A stretch of DNA of 64,000 nt. Source: PVC group bacterium (GTDB lineage: Bacteria > Verrucomicrobiota > Kiritimatiellia > UBA8416). The DNA is taken from positions 44,193 to 108,192 of the forward strand of contig PXBF01000111.1 in NCBI GenBank assembly GCA_003567005.1. The letters run 5' to 3'. The notes beneath the pieces were generated by a model. That model saw only the letters and a list, made by a program, of their open reading frames with translations. It was not told where the DNA came from and searched no databases. The translations under genes were made by a program, and so were the position numbers. This document shows positions 48,454-58,446 of this stretch, piece after piece; position 1 is the stretch's first letter, and each line of letters starts with the position of its first letter.

Positions 48454-48842
48454 TGCAGTGCAATACGGACATAGTTTTCTTACGGAGTGCCAAACGGTGT
48501 CTGCTGACTGGGATGCTACTGGTGGTTTATGTCGCCATGTTGCCTGTGCAGGCGGACGAGGTTGCTCCCTACAAGTCGCTGATTGATAATTCGCCGTTTC
48601 TCACGCAGGCCTTCCGCAATCAGTTGGGCCGTCGGGATCGTGCGGCGATCGAGTTTCGCGGATATACCAAAGTGGATGACGAATGGCAGTTTGGAATATT
48701 GGATACCAAATCGGGCAAAGCATATTGGTTACGACTGCATGAGGAAGAGGATCACATTCTGGTAGAACGTTTCAACCGGCGCGCGGAGCGATTATTCATC
48801 AAGGTTGACGGGATTGCTGTGGAATTGCGTTTACGGGATTAG
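48453..48842 (+). CDS. T2SS-associated small secreted/membrane-anchored protein (possible GspC-HR/PilP-like connector)
   Basis: Located between gspD and gspE; N-terminal hydrophobic segment; FRGYTKVDDEWQFGILDTKSGKAYWLRLHEEEDHILVERFNRRAERLFIKVDGIAVELRL. Confidence 0.5.
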   Translation: MQCNTDIVFLRSAKRCLLTGMLLVVYVAMLPVQADEVAPYKSLIDNSPFLTQAFRNQLGRRDRAAIEFRGYTKVDDEWQFGILDTKSGKAYWLRLHEEEDHILVERFNRRAERLFIKVDGIAVELRLRD

Positions 48843-48846
48843 CGGT

Positions 48847-50577
48847 ATGCACGTGAAACAGAAATATAAACCCTTTCAAATCCGGCAGGCTATACGGGAC
48901 TTGCAACCGGAGATCGAGCAGCTTGTACATGAGGCCGACCGGCAGGAAAAGCTTGCTGTGCTCTCGGCTAATACTGGCATTGCACAGGGTGAACTTATGC
49001 TGCTGCTTGCGCACGGGGCAGGGCTGGAATGGCTATCGCATTTCGAGCTTGATTCGGATGCGTTGGCCACATTCCCGTCACGCTTGATCCATGGTGGTCA
49101 TATCCTGCCGATTCTGCCGCCCGATGGTGCCGAAGGGGCCGATTCTGATGTGCTTTATCTGGCAACGTTGTGGCCTCCGGACGAGCGTATTGCTCGATGG
49201 GTATATGCCGTATGCGGTTGCCAGCCGTATTGGTTTCTGGTCGATCCAGAGCGGTTGTTACGGACGATATCGATACATTTTGGCGTTGGTGCCGGCAGCC
49301 TCGAGCCAGACTCGGATGCATTGGAATTGATACGCGAAAATGATGACGAGGAAGATGAAAGCGCTGCGATTATCCGTTTTGTAAATGAGGTTGTGCAACA
49401 AGCCATGCGTGACAGGGCTACGGACATTCATTTCGAGCCCCGCAAGGAAAGTCTGCAAATTCGTTACCGGATTGATGGCAAGCTGGTACCGGTGCATGTG
49501 CCCCCGAACCTGCTCGCATTCCAGAGCGCGATTATATCGCGCATCAAGATCATGTCGCGTATGAATATATCCGAGAAACGTCGTCCTCAGGATGGCCGTA
49601 TCACCTATGGACGCGGGCGGCAGGAGGTGGATGTCCGTGTTTCGACCTTACCCACGATGTATGGTGAAAGCGTGAGTATGCGGCTGCTGAATGAGCAGAG
49701 TCAGCCCACATCGATCCAGGATCTTGGGTTTCTGCCGGATGACGAGCGACGCGTCAATCAGGTGCTGGATCTACCGCACGGGATTTTGCTGATCACCGGT
49801 CCGACGGGGTCCGGCAAAAGTACGACGCTGGCTGCGTTCATGCGGCAGATTGCCACACCAGACCGACGGATTATCACGGTTGAAGATCCTATCGAATACG
49901 AGATCCCGCAGGTGAACCAGACGCAGGTGAATCATGAGATTGGTTTGTCCTTTGCGAGTGCCTTGCGTAGCGTGCTGCGTCAGGATCCCGATGTGATCAT
50001 GGTCGGGGAGATTCGTGATCGGGATACGGCAGATATTGCGATTCGGGCATCTCTCACCGGCCATCTTGTGCTCAGTACCCTGCACACGAATGATGCCCCG
50101 GGCGCGATTGTACGTTTGGCGGACATGGGTATCGAACCGTTCCTGATCGCCTCTTCTGTAAAGTTGGTGATAGCACAGCGTCTGATTCGTCGCTTATGTC
50201 CGGCATGTGCGGTAGCCGATACGATCACGCCTGCCATGTTGCGCTCCTGTATGTTGACACTTGGTATCTCGGTTCCAGCTCGATTCGATCCTCCCGAGAT
50301 CATGGCTCCCGTTGGTTGCGAGGCTTGTAGCAATTTGGGGTTTCGCGGACGTATCGGGATGTTCGAGCTGTTGACGGTATCCGAGGGCATTCATGCACAG
50401 ATCGTGCAACAGGCAAGTGCGCACGCAATTCGGCGACTTGCCTTGCAGGAGGGCATGCGTAGTTTGCAGCGTTGCGGATGGGAACATGTACTGGCAGGAC
50501 GCACGGCTCTTGCCGAGGTCATGCGGTATGCCGATGCCGGCGATGAGCAGGCCAGTGAAGTCGAGGCTGAGGGGTAG
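48847..50577 (+). CDS. gspE: Type II secretion ATPase GspE
   Basis: GPTGSGKSTTL, VEDPIEYEIPQVNQTQVN, DPDVIMVGEIRDRDTADIA, CPAC...CEAC. Confidence 0.95.
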   Translation: MHVKQKYKPFQIRQAIRDLQPEIEQLVHEADRQEKLAVLSANTGIAQGELMLLLAHGAGLEWLSHFELDSDALATFPSRLIHGGHILPILPPDGAEGADSDVLYLATLWPPDERIARWVYAVCGCQPYWFLVDPERLLRTISIHFGVGAGSLEPDSDALELIRENDDEEDESAAIIRFVNEVVQQAMRDRATDIHFEPRKESLQIRYRIDGKLVPVHVPPNLLAFQSAIISRIKIMSRMNISEKRRPQDGRITYGRGRQEVDVRVSTLPTMYGESVSMRLLNEQSQPTSIQDLGFLPDDERRVNQVLDLPHGILLITGPTGSGKSTTLAAFMRQIATPDRRIITVEDPIEYEIPQVNQTQVNHEIGLSFASALRSVLRQDPDVIMVGEIRDRDTADIAIRASLTGHLVLSTLHTNDAPGAIVRLADMGIEPFLIASSVKLVIAQRLIRRLCPACAVADTITPAMLRSCMLTLGISVPARFDPPEIMAPVGCEACSNLGFRGRIGMFELLTVSEGIHAQIVQQASAHAIRRLALQEGMRSLQRCGWEHVLAGRTALAEVMRYADAGDEQASEVEAEG

Positions 50578-50583
50578 GGGGGT

Positions 50584-51852
50584 ATGCCACGTTATTATTA
50601 CAAGGCTGTTCGCGAGGATGGACAGACGTCGACGGGAACGATGGATGCTACCGATGCCACAACTGCTCGCCGTCGGTTACGCGACAGGCAGCTAAAACCT
50701 TTGGCAGTACAGGAACTGGATGCCCATAACCGCGCTACGCCCGTCGCTACGTCAAAGTCCGGTGGGCAAAACGCAAAAACGCGCGATCAGCACCTCAAAG
50801 CTCGCCTGAGCCGGAGTGAGGCCGATAAGTTATCCCTGGCCTTGTTTACCAAGCTGCATCAGTTGGTGCGTAATGGCATGCCGCTTGGCGATGCAGTCAA
50901 GGCACTGAGCCAGCGCCTGACCGTGCCGCGGTTGAAGGCTCTGAGCACGGGCCTGTGGTTGGAATTGAGCAGGGGCGTGACACTGGGTAAGGCGATGCAG
51001 ACGATGCCCAACTTGTTTGACCCGACGACTATCGCCATGATCGAAGCTGGCGAAGCTACCGGCAATATCGGTCCCATACTAGAAAATGTGATTGAGATGA
51101 TTGAGGGACGACGACGTTTGCGCAAAGAGGTTATGGCCGGGCTATCTTATCCCATTTTTCTTCTGGGACTTGTGGTGTTTGTCATGATCTTCGTGCTGTT
51201 TTATCTGATGCCCAACGTGGAGACTATGATGCGTTCCATGGGAAGCGAGTTGCATTTGCCGACGCGGTTGGTCATGGGATTCGCGCATTTCAGCATTACC
51301 GTCGGCCCCTTTATACTGGTCGGTTTGGTCGTGCTTGGTGTGGCGATTCAGCAATGGCGGCAGAAGCCGAGTGGTCGCGTGATAACAGATCGGTATCTGG
51401 TGTCGGTTCCCGGTATCCGCAGTATTGTGCTGAATGTCGAATTGGCCCGCATCAGTAATTTGTCAGCGGTTTTGCTGTCAAGCGGCGTGGATGCCACGGA
51501 TGCCCTGCGGCTCATCGAGCGCGCGGTTCGGAATGAGCATTTACGTATTCTTTTTAATGGCGCTCGCTTGCTGATCAATGATGGATTGTCGTTTGCGAGT
51601 GCTTTGCGCAAACAGCGCATTTTTGCGGATATGGATCTGGACGTTCTGAATATCAGTGAGGATGCCGGTGATCTGGTTACCGGTTTCCGGAGTATACATC
51701 AAGTTCGGCAGGAAGAGTTGCGAGACCAGCTTAAGCGGCTAACCGTCTGGATTGGGACAGGATCTTTGATTTTTGTTTTTCTGCTGGTGGCACTGTTGGT
51801 GTTTGGCATCCTGAGTAGCATTTTGCAGCTCAGCCGCAGTGTTCTCGGCTAA
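50584..51852 (+). CDS. gspF: Type II secretion inner-membrane protein GspF
   Basis: MPRYYYKAVREDGQTSTGTMDATD; GEATGNIGPILENVIEMIEGRRRLRKEVMAGLSYPIFLL; repeat T2SSF domain. Confidence 0.93.
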   Translation: MPRYYYKAVREDGQTSTGTMDATDATTARRRLRDRQLKPLAVQELDAHNRATPVATSKSGGQNAKTRDQHLKARLSRSEADKLSLALFTKLHQLVRNGMPLGDAVKALSQRLTVPRLKALSTGLWLELSRGVTLGKAMQTMPNLFDPTTIAMIEAGEATGNIGPILENVIEMIEGRRRLRKEVMAGLSYPIFLLGLVVFVMIFVLFYLMPNVETMMRSMGSELHLPTRLVMGFAHFSITVGPFILVGLVVLGVAIQQWRQKPSGRVITDRYLVSVPGIRSIVLNVELARISNLSAVLLSSGVDATDALRLIERAVRNEHLRILFNGARLLINDGLSFASALRKQRIFADMDLDVLNISEDAGDLVTGFRSIHQVRQEELRDQLKRLTVWIGTGSLIFVFLLVALLVFGILSSILQLSRSVLG

Positions 51853-51936
51853 TCCGATAAGGATAGCGTCTGCGTTATGTGGTATAAGTTGAAAAGTAAC
51901 AAGTTTACTTTTGCTGCCGTGATAAGGAGAAGTAGT

Positions 51937-53475
51937 ATGCCTAGGAAATGGTTATTCGTTATGTTGGTGGTTGGAATTACCGGAGCCGTTGTGCATGCGG
52001 AGGAAGGGAGGATGTCAGTGGTTACTTATGAGGCGTTTGGTGCTGTTGGAGATGGTAAGACGGATGATTTCGATGCCATTGTAAGAGCGCATGCACATGC
52101 GAATCAGCACAAACTGCCGGTTCGTGCCAATGACGGTGCCACCTACTACATAGGAGGAAAAGACCAGACGGCTGTCATTCAGACGGATACGGATTTTGGG
52201 AAGGCGCAGTTTGTGATTGACGACAGGGAGTTGGAAAATATTCGTGCAAATGTGTTTGTTGTGCGTTCCGCGCATAAACCTGTCCGATTAAAAGGTTTGG
52301 AGTCCTTGCAGCGCAATCAGGCCAGGATTGACGTTGCGCTTCCCGGTCCGAGTGTGGTTGTTGTGCGGGATCGCAATGTCATGCGTTACATCCGCCGTGG
52401 TCTCAACCAGAACAGCGGATCTCCGCAAACCGATATGTTTTTGGTTGATGGTCAAGGCAATGTGGATCCAAATACACCCATCATCTGGGATTTCGAGCAG
52501 GTTACAGAAGCTACGGCATATCCCGTAGATGAAGTTCCCTTGCGTATTAGCGGGGGGCGGTTTACGACGATCGCGAATCAGGCGGAATCAAAGTACGATT
52601 ATCATGCGCGTGGCATTGCGATCCGCCGTTCGAATGTAGTTGTCGACGGGATCGAACATCGCGTCAGGGGCGAGGGGGAGCATGGAGCCCCGTATAGCGG
52701 TTTTATCCAAGTATCCGATTGTGCGAATGTTACGGTCAAGAACAGCGTCTTCACGGGCCGTATGACCTATACGACAATTGGCAGTGCGGGGAGACCTGTA
52801 TCGATGGGATCGTATGGTATCGGGGTGAATCGGGTTCTTAATGTTTCATTCATCAATTGCAGCCAGACGAACGATATTAAGGATCGCAAATACTGGGGCA
52901 TTATGGGTACCAACTATACCAAGAACTTTCTTCTCGATAACTGCACATTTTCCCGTTTTGACGCACATCAGGGGGTGGCCAATGCCACCATCAGAAATTC
53001 AAGACTCGGGCATATGGGCGTCAGGTTGATTGGTCACGGCACCTTCCTGATGGAGAATACGACGGTGTACGCCAACGAACTCATCGGTTTGCGTGGGGAC
53101 TACGGCAGCACATGGCAAGGGGAAATCATCATTCGCGATTGCAAGCTCGTACCGCAGGGTAGGAGGCGAGGCGGCTTGCATCTGATTGGCGGTTCCAATG
53201 ATGGTCAGCATGATTTCGGCTATACCTGTTATATGCCGGAGCGCATCACGATCGAAAATCTGCACATTGATGACGCGGGTCGCGGTGATGGTTATCGCGG
53301 TCCGACGATTTTTGCAAATTTTAATCGCGCGTTAACAGATGATTCCTATACGCAGCCGTTTCCCTATATTGTGACGCGTGAAGTTATTTTGCGCAATGTA
53401 ACCACTGCCAGTGGCAAGCCGTTGTGTGTAAGTGACAACGTGCACATGTTTAAGAATGTGTTGGTGCATCAATAA
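51937..53475 (+). CDS. Secreted right-handed beta-helix (pectate-lyase-like) protein
   Basis: Signal peptide; YEAFGAVGDGKTDDFDAI; repeated V.N...i.N.. strands. Confidence 0.75.
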   Translation: MPRKWLFVMLVVGITGAVVHAEEGRMSVVTYEAFGAVGDGKTDDFDAIVRAHAHANQHKLPVRANDGATYYIGGKDQTAVIQTDTDFGKAQFVIDDRELENIRANVFVVRSAHKPVRLKGLESLQRNQARIDVALPGPSVVVVRDRNVMRYIRRGLNQNSGSPQTDMFLVDGQGNVDPNTPIIWDFEQVTEATAYPVDEVPLRISGGRFTTIANQAESKYDYHARGIAIRRSNVVVDGIEHRVRGEGEHGAPYSGFIQVSDCANVTVKNSVFTGRMTYTTIGSAGRPVSMGSYGIGVNRVLNVSFINCSQTNDIKDRKYWGIMGTNYTKNFLLDNCTFSRFDAHQGVANATIRNSRLGHMGVRLIGHGTFLMENTTVYANELIGLRGDYGSTWQGEIIIRDCKLVPQGRRRGGLHLIGGSNDGQHDFGYTCYMPERITIENLHIDDAGRGDGYRGPTIFANFNRALTDDSYTQPFPYIVTREVILRNVTTASGKPLCVSDNVHMFKNVLVHQ

Positions 53476-53541
53476 TGGATCTTTGATACGTTTGGGAGGC
53501 TATGACTGAATGGATCTCTTTGACTGGGAAGCGGGGATAAC

Positions 53542-54336
53542 ATGACGTACAAAAGATGGGTTTTCTATTTGTTTGTGTGTGGTTTTTTGCTCTTGGATAG
53601 TAGCTTGTTTGCGATGGAGGCTGTGATGTCTGATTCTCCTACGGATTTGCACATTTATCTTTTAATTGGCCAGTCTAATATGGCGGGTCGTGCACCGTTG
53701 ACCGATGAACTGTCCGGTATAATGGAACGTTGTTATTTGCTGAATGGACAAGATGAGTGGGAACCTGCCCGAAATCCGCTTAATCGGTATTCGACGATTC
53801 GCAAGAGGTTAGGAATGCAGCGGTTGGGGCCGGGTTATTCTTTTGCCCGGACGATGATAGCGCAGGATGCGAGCATACGACTTGGTTTGGTGGTAAACGC
53901 TCGGGGTGGATCCAGTATCCGGGAGTGGGAAAAAGGTTCGCAGGCTTATTATGATGCGATCCGCCGCACCAGAAGAGCAATGGAAAGCGGTTCACTCAAG
54001 GGCATTTTGTGGCATCAAGGCGAATCTGACGCGGGTGATGCACAATATCTTGAAAGACTCGCAACCCTCATTGGCCACTTGCGGGCAGATCTTGATGCTC
54101 CGGACCTTCCCTTTGTTGCGGGGCAGGTATTATATGATCCTGAAACCCGTGCGCACACAAAACAGATTAATGAAATATTGGCCGAACTTCCAAACGTTGT
54201 TCCATTTACTGGCTGTGTTTTGTCGGATGGCTTGACCTCTTTTGACAATTTGCATTTCGACACCAAGAGTGCACTGCTTCTAGGGGAGCGTTATGCTGCG
54301 GAAATACAGCGTATTACAGGAAATGGAAAGCAATAG
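53542..54336 (+). CDS. SASA-domain carbohydrate esterase
   Basis: Signal peptide; HIYLLIGQSNMAGRAPL, GLVVNARGGSSI, ILWHQGESDA. Confidence 0.88.
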   Translation: MTYKRWVFYLFVCGFLLLDSSLFAMEAVMSDSPTDLHIYLLIGQSNMAGRAPLTDELSGIMERCYLLNGQDEWEPARNPLNRYSTIRKRLGMQRLGPGYSFARTMIAQDASIRLGLVVNARGGSSIREWEKGSQAYYDAIRRTRRAMESGSLKGILWHQGESDAGDAQYLERLATLIGHLRADLDAPDLPFVAGQVLYDPETRAHTKQINEILAELPNVVPFTGCVLSDGLTSFDNLHFDTKSALLLGERYAAEIQRITGNGKQ

Positions 54337-54341
54337 AAGTA

Positions 54342-55430
54342 GTGATGCAAAATTATGATGTAGCTGCGTATATCTGGCCTTCGTATCATTATGAGCCACG
54401 CATGGAGCATTTCTGGCCGGAAAAAGATGGCGAGTGGTATACGGTTCGCCGGGCAACACCACATTGGCCGGGGCACAAGATGCCGCGCAAACCGTTGCTA
54501 GGGTATCAGGATGAAGCGGACCCTGCAGTTATGCGCCAGCATGTGGAGCTGGCACTTGAACACGGCATCAATGTGTTTATTGTGGATTGGTACTGGTATG
54601 AGAATGCACCCTGTTTCGAACGCCAATTGAACGAAGGACTGCTTCCCGCAATCGAGGGAACGGATATGCAATTTTATCTCATGTGGGCCAATCACCCCGT
54701 TACGAACCTTTGGAATATGTATGAAGATACGGATTGGGGTGCTGTACAGATGCCGGGTGCCGTCAGTCGCGAGGAACTCGAGCCGATGTTTACTCGGATC
54801 ATGACCAAATATCTGGCGCACCCCCAGTATTATCGGATTGATCAGAAACCCGTTTTTTCCATTTTTGATTGTTCGGGGCTTGTTAGAGGGATCGGCGGGA
54901 TTCCTGAAACGGTTGATGCCTTTGGGTGGATGCGGGAGCAATGCGCAGCTCAGGGGTTGAATGGGCTGCACATCCAAGCAATTGCCAAACTGATCAAGAG
55001 TAGTCCTGGCCGTGAAGAAAAGGCTAGCCGCGCACATGAAATTGCTGTGTCACTTGGGTTTGATAGTGCCACATCGTATCAGTTTTGCATGTCTTCAGGC
55101 GGTCAGGGAGAGTACCGATTGTGGGCAGAGGACGCGCTTTCCTATTGGGAGGATTATGCCAAGGCCTATTCCCAATATTTTCCACATGTATCGATTGGGT
55201 GGGATGATACACATCGTAATCCTTCTGAGAAAACATGTGTTGCGGGTTCCTGTCCTGCGGTTTTTGCCGAGTATCTATCGCGGGCAAAAGCATATGCAGA
55301 TCGACATCCCGATCAGGCTCCGCTGGTGACGATCAATTCATGGAACGAATGGACCGAGGGTAGCTATCTCTTACCGGATGATGCGTTCGGGTATGGCTAT
55401 CTGGAGGCTGTAAGGCGCGTGTTTGGTTAA
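54342..55430 (+). CDS. GH99-like (PF14307/WbsX-type) protein
   Basis: VAAYIWPSYHYEPRMEHFWPE, HGINVFIVDWYWYENAPC, FYLMWANHPVTNLW, TINSWNEWTEGSYLLPDD. Confidence 0.85.
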   Translation: MMQNYDVAAYIWPSYHYEPRMEHFWPEKDGEWYTVRRATPHWPGHKMPRKPLLGYQDEADPAVMRQHVELALEHGINVFIVDWYWYENAPCFERQLNEGLLPAIEGTDMQFYLMWANHPVTNLWNMYEDTDWGAVQMPGAVSREELEPMFTRIMTKYLAHPQYYRIDQKPVFSIFDCSGLVRGIGGIPETVDAFGWMREQCAAQGLNGLHIQAIAKLIKSSPGREEKASRAHEIAVSLGFDSATSYQFCMSSGGQGEYRLWAEDALSYWEDYAKAYSQYFPHVSIGWDDTHRNPSEKTCVAGSCPAVFAEYLSRAKAYADRHPDQAPLVTINSWNEWTEGSYLLPDDAFGYGYLEAVRRVFG

Positions 55431-55585
55431 ATGGCAAGGTGCATAAGCGTTCTACCCATTTCGCATGAGGTGTGTTTCTGGTCTTATCTGTGAGGGCGGA
55501 ATTGTGTGAAATGGGGTAAGATGGTATACTGCCCGTTATGTAAAAATGGATTGAAACATTATCATTACGAGACAGGCAAGCGATT

Positions 55586-56206
55586 ATGAAGTTGATCTTG
55601 GTACGACATGCAGAGTCGATGGGCAATGCAACGGGAGAATATGCAACGGCTATTGCGGATTCGCTGTCACCGCGCGGTCATGATCAGGCGCGGTCATTAA
55701 TCGATACGTTGTTGGCTTGGCAATTTGATAAGATTCTTTGTAGTCCCTTAGAGCGCACGCGCGACACGATAAAGCCCTACTTGGAAGCAACGGGGCAGCG
55801 CGCAGAACTATGGCCAGAAATTGCCGAGGCCTGTTGGCATGAAACGCGTGAGGAGGCTGCTTCTGACTGGCGGCCGCAACCTGCGTCCCCGTTGCCAGAT
55901 ACGTATCAAGCCCATTTTTATTATCGCGATGAGCATGCGGTGCAACATACACATCCGGAAACATTTGGCGAGGGATTATGCCGCGTGTATAGCGCGGTGG
56001 GAATGCTGCGGGATATGTCGAGGAAAACGGAGGGTGCCGTATTGATGGTTACCCATGGTCATTTTATTCGTGAGGTGCTCAATCTTTTACTCGATACGCG
56101 ACGGATCAATCCGTTTCATCATGCCAATTGTGGAATGACGCTTTTACATGACGATACGGTATGGGCAATGGCGTTTTGCAATCGTTTAATAGCGCATATC
56201 GACTAA
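55586..56206 (+). CDS. Histidine phosphatase family protein
   Basis: MKLILVRHAESMGN (RH motif), SPLERTRDTIKPYLE, VLMVTHGHFIREVLNLLL. Confidence 0.9.
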   Translation: MKLILVRHAESMGNATGEYATAIADSLSPRGHDQARSLIDTLLAWQFDKILCSPLERTRDTIKPYLEATGQRAELWPEIAEACWHETREEAASDWRPQPASPLPDTYQAHFYYRDEHAVQHTHPETFGEGLCRVYSAVGMLRDMSRKTEGAVLMVTHGHFIREVLNLLLDTRRINPFHHANCGMTLLHDDTVWAMAFCNRLIAHID

Positions 56207-56308
56207 AAAGACGGTCATATGGGTAGACAAACACAACGCGAGAGTCTTGCGGGCTTTTTTCTCATCGAGGGTCTGCTGCAGCATGACAAGCAAGGCAAAA
56301 CAGATATC

Positions 56309-57166
56309 TTATGCTACGCTCTCTTTTTTCGTATATTGGCGCGGTGTTTGGCCTGTGGCATTCTTGAACCAGCTGGAGAAATGGGGAAGATAACGGAAGC
56401 CAAGCTTGTAAGCGACTTCCTTGATACGAACGCCATTCTGGCACAATAGTTCCTGAGCTACAAGCAGGCGTTTCCTTTCAAAGTATTGCCGTGGTGATAT
56501 ATGCATATCTTGGTGAAAGAGACGCGTCATGTGCTCCACACCCAAACCCACACTGGTCGCCAGGAATTTCTGATCCAGCTTCTCGCCAACCGGGTATTCA
56601 TCCAGTAGGCGCACTACCGCCGTAACCCGTTCGTCGATGCCATAGCGTTCCTCAGGCTGAACGCCATATGCGTCCAGAACTTTGAGTAAGGTTTGTAACC
56701 AAGCGTCCAACCTGCGCTCTAACTCTAGAAACCGCTGGACATCTACGTCCTGTTGGCGTGTATCCCAGGCATCCTTGCGCATTTGCATGACAGCCACTAG
56801 ATGTTTTGCCTGCCGTTCCAGCGTGGGATGGTCTGTTGCGCTGCAGACCAGCGGTAAACCTTCTGAGAGCCAATGGGTGCCATCGGGCCAGATTGCTTCA
56901 AAGGCGACGGAGAGCAGGCTGGTATCACAAGAAAATGACTGTATGCGAGGCTCGGGGCGGAGGATCAGCCATTGACCTGGATCGGCCCGAGCGACAACAT
57001 TGTCCCTATATTCCACTTGCGCCCATCCCGAGCGAACCAGCCAAGCACCGCTATTCGCGTAAAAATCCGTATGAAAGATTTCGTTTTGGGCTACGGGAAA
57101 GTGCACGCTACGATCATAACACCATAGCAGATGTGTCTTAAGATTCAGCCAATCGCGATAGAGCAT
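56309..57166 (-). CDS. AraC family transcriptional regulator
   Basis: C-terminal double HTH: GLGVEHMTRLFHQDMHISPRQYFERKRLLVAQELLCQNGVRIKEVAYKLGFRYLPHFSSWFKNATGQTPRQY. Confidence 0.92.
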   Translation of the reverse strand: MLYRDWLNLKTHLLWCYDRSVHFPVAQNEIFHTDFYANSGAWLVRSGWAQVEYRDNVVARADPGQWLILRPEPRIQSFSCDTSLLSVAFEAIWPDGTHWLSEGLPLVCSATDHPTLERQAKHLVAVMQMRKDAWDTRQQDVDVQRFLELERRLDAWLQTLLKVLDAYGVQPEERYGIDERVTAVVRLLDEYPVGEKLDQKFLATSVGLGVEHMTRLFHQDMHISPRQYFERKRLLVAQELLCQNGVRIKEVAYKLGFRYLPHFSSWFKNATGQTPRQYTKKESVA

Positions 57167-57448
57167 GCCTGCATGCTATCATGTATCACAGAAAATCAGC
57201 AAGAAATTTGGGGAATATAGCATAATCAAAATGTCAAATATCTGTCACTAATTACGTAAAATCTGTAAGTGTTTTTGTTTGTGTTTATGGCTGTAGATAC
57301 TCAAGATTTGATCAGCAGTTGGTTTGCGTGGTGTCCGATCGAGAGGGCGGAGCGAGCAAGGCAAAAAATGCAGGAAGTAGCTAGGGCTGCCTCATGCAGA
57401 TGAAAGGGTAGGGTCGTGCGAGAAAACCCATAACAGGGAGAAGAAGTC

Positions 57449-58267
57449 ATGAGAACGAATCGGTGGAATGTGTTGACGGGTGCGTTGCGCGGCGGTTGCC
57501 GTTGGCTGGTGGTAGTAATGGTACTAGCGGCATTTGTGTCTACAGGGCACGCGCAAGTAATCTTTACCGATACCTTCGAAGAAGGTACGGGGGATTGGTA
57601 TAAGGCCTACTCTAGTGGTAGCCAGATTTTAACCAACGTTGGGGGGCGACTTTCATTTACATTTGCGGATACGGGCGGGAATGAGGTGATTGGGCGCTCC
57701 TTCCCCTTGCAAACGATTGCTGTTGGCGACACCATTACGCTTTCGTTTGATTTCCGGCCAACGTCTAATACCGGTATTTTTCGCGTTGGTCTTTATGAAA
57801 TAACGGGAGGCGATATTACTGCGGGTAACTGGGCAAGCCGGAGTAGTGAAGAAACCTATGCGGGGTATACGACTTTTATTCGTAGCAACGGTTCCAACAT
57901 TGCGCGCCGTGAAGTATCAAATTTCACAACAGGCGCCGGCAACCAATATCCAACTTACGGAACAGTCGGTTCCACCGCCATTACCACCTCGGGAGGTTCT
58001 ACTAACTTTGCCTTCCAAGACAACACCGACTACCAATTCACCTTCAGTGTCACCCGCGTTTCAGAGACGCAAACCGATACCAAGCTGCTGGTCATGGAGG
58101 GAGAGACCGAGCGTTACAATGTGGCGGGGTCACAGACAAGCGGAGACCACTTGGATGCTTTCAACGCCGCTGTATTGCGGATTTCGTCTGGTGCGGCCCT
58201 ATTCAATAATATTGTGCTAACGGGCCCAGCCCCAATTGCTCCCGGAACCATGTTAATCATAAGATAA
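57449..58267 (+). CDS. Secreted beta-sandwich protein of unknown function with short hydrophobic C-terminal tail
   Basis: Signal peptide ending GHAQ; LamG/CBM-like body; ends GPAPIAPGTMLIIR. Confidence 0.7.
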   Translation: MRTNRWNVLTGALRGGCRWLVVVMVLAAFVSTGHAQVIFTDTFEEGTGDWYKAYSSGSQILTNVGGRLSFTFADTGGNEVIGRSFPLQTIAVGDTITLSFDFRPTSNTGIFRVGLYEITGGDITAGNWASRSSEETYAGYTTFIRSNGSNIARREVSNFTTGAGNQYPTYGTVGSTAITTSGGSTNFAFQDNTDYQFTFSVTRVSETQTDTKLLVMEGETERYNVAGSQTSGDHLDAFNAAVLRISSGAALFNNIVLTGPAPIAPGTMLIIR

Positions 58268-58446
58268 TGAGGGTGTGCCTTAATGGAGAGTCAAGCTTGT
58301 GTGTGTCCGCGTGGGTGAGGTTGTACAGGACGCTCTGTTGGCTGGGTATTCCAGCGCAAAGTGCGAGCCTGCTTCAATGCAAACAGGTCAACCGCGGTTT
58401 GGCGCCGAAAGCGCGCCTGTGGGATGCTTACGCATGGTTTATTCCT

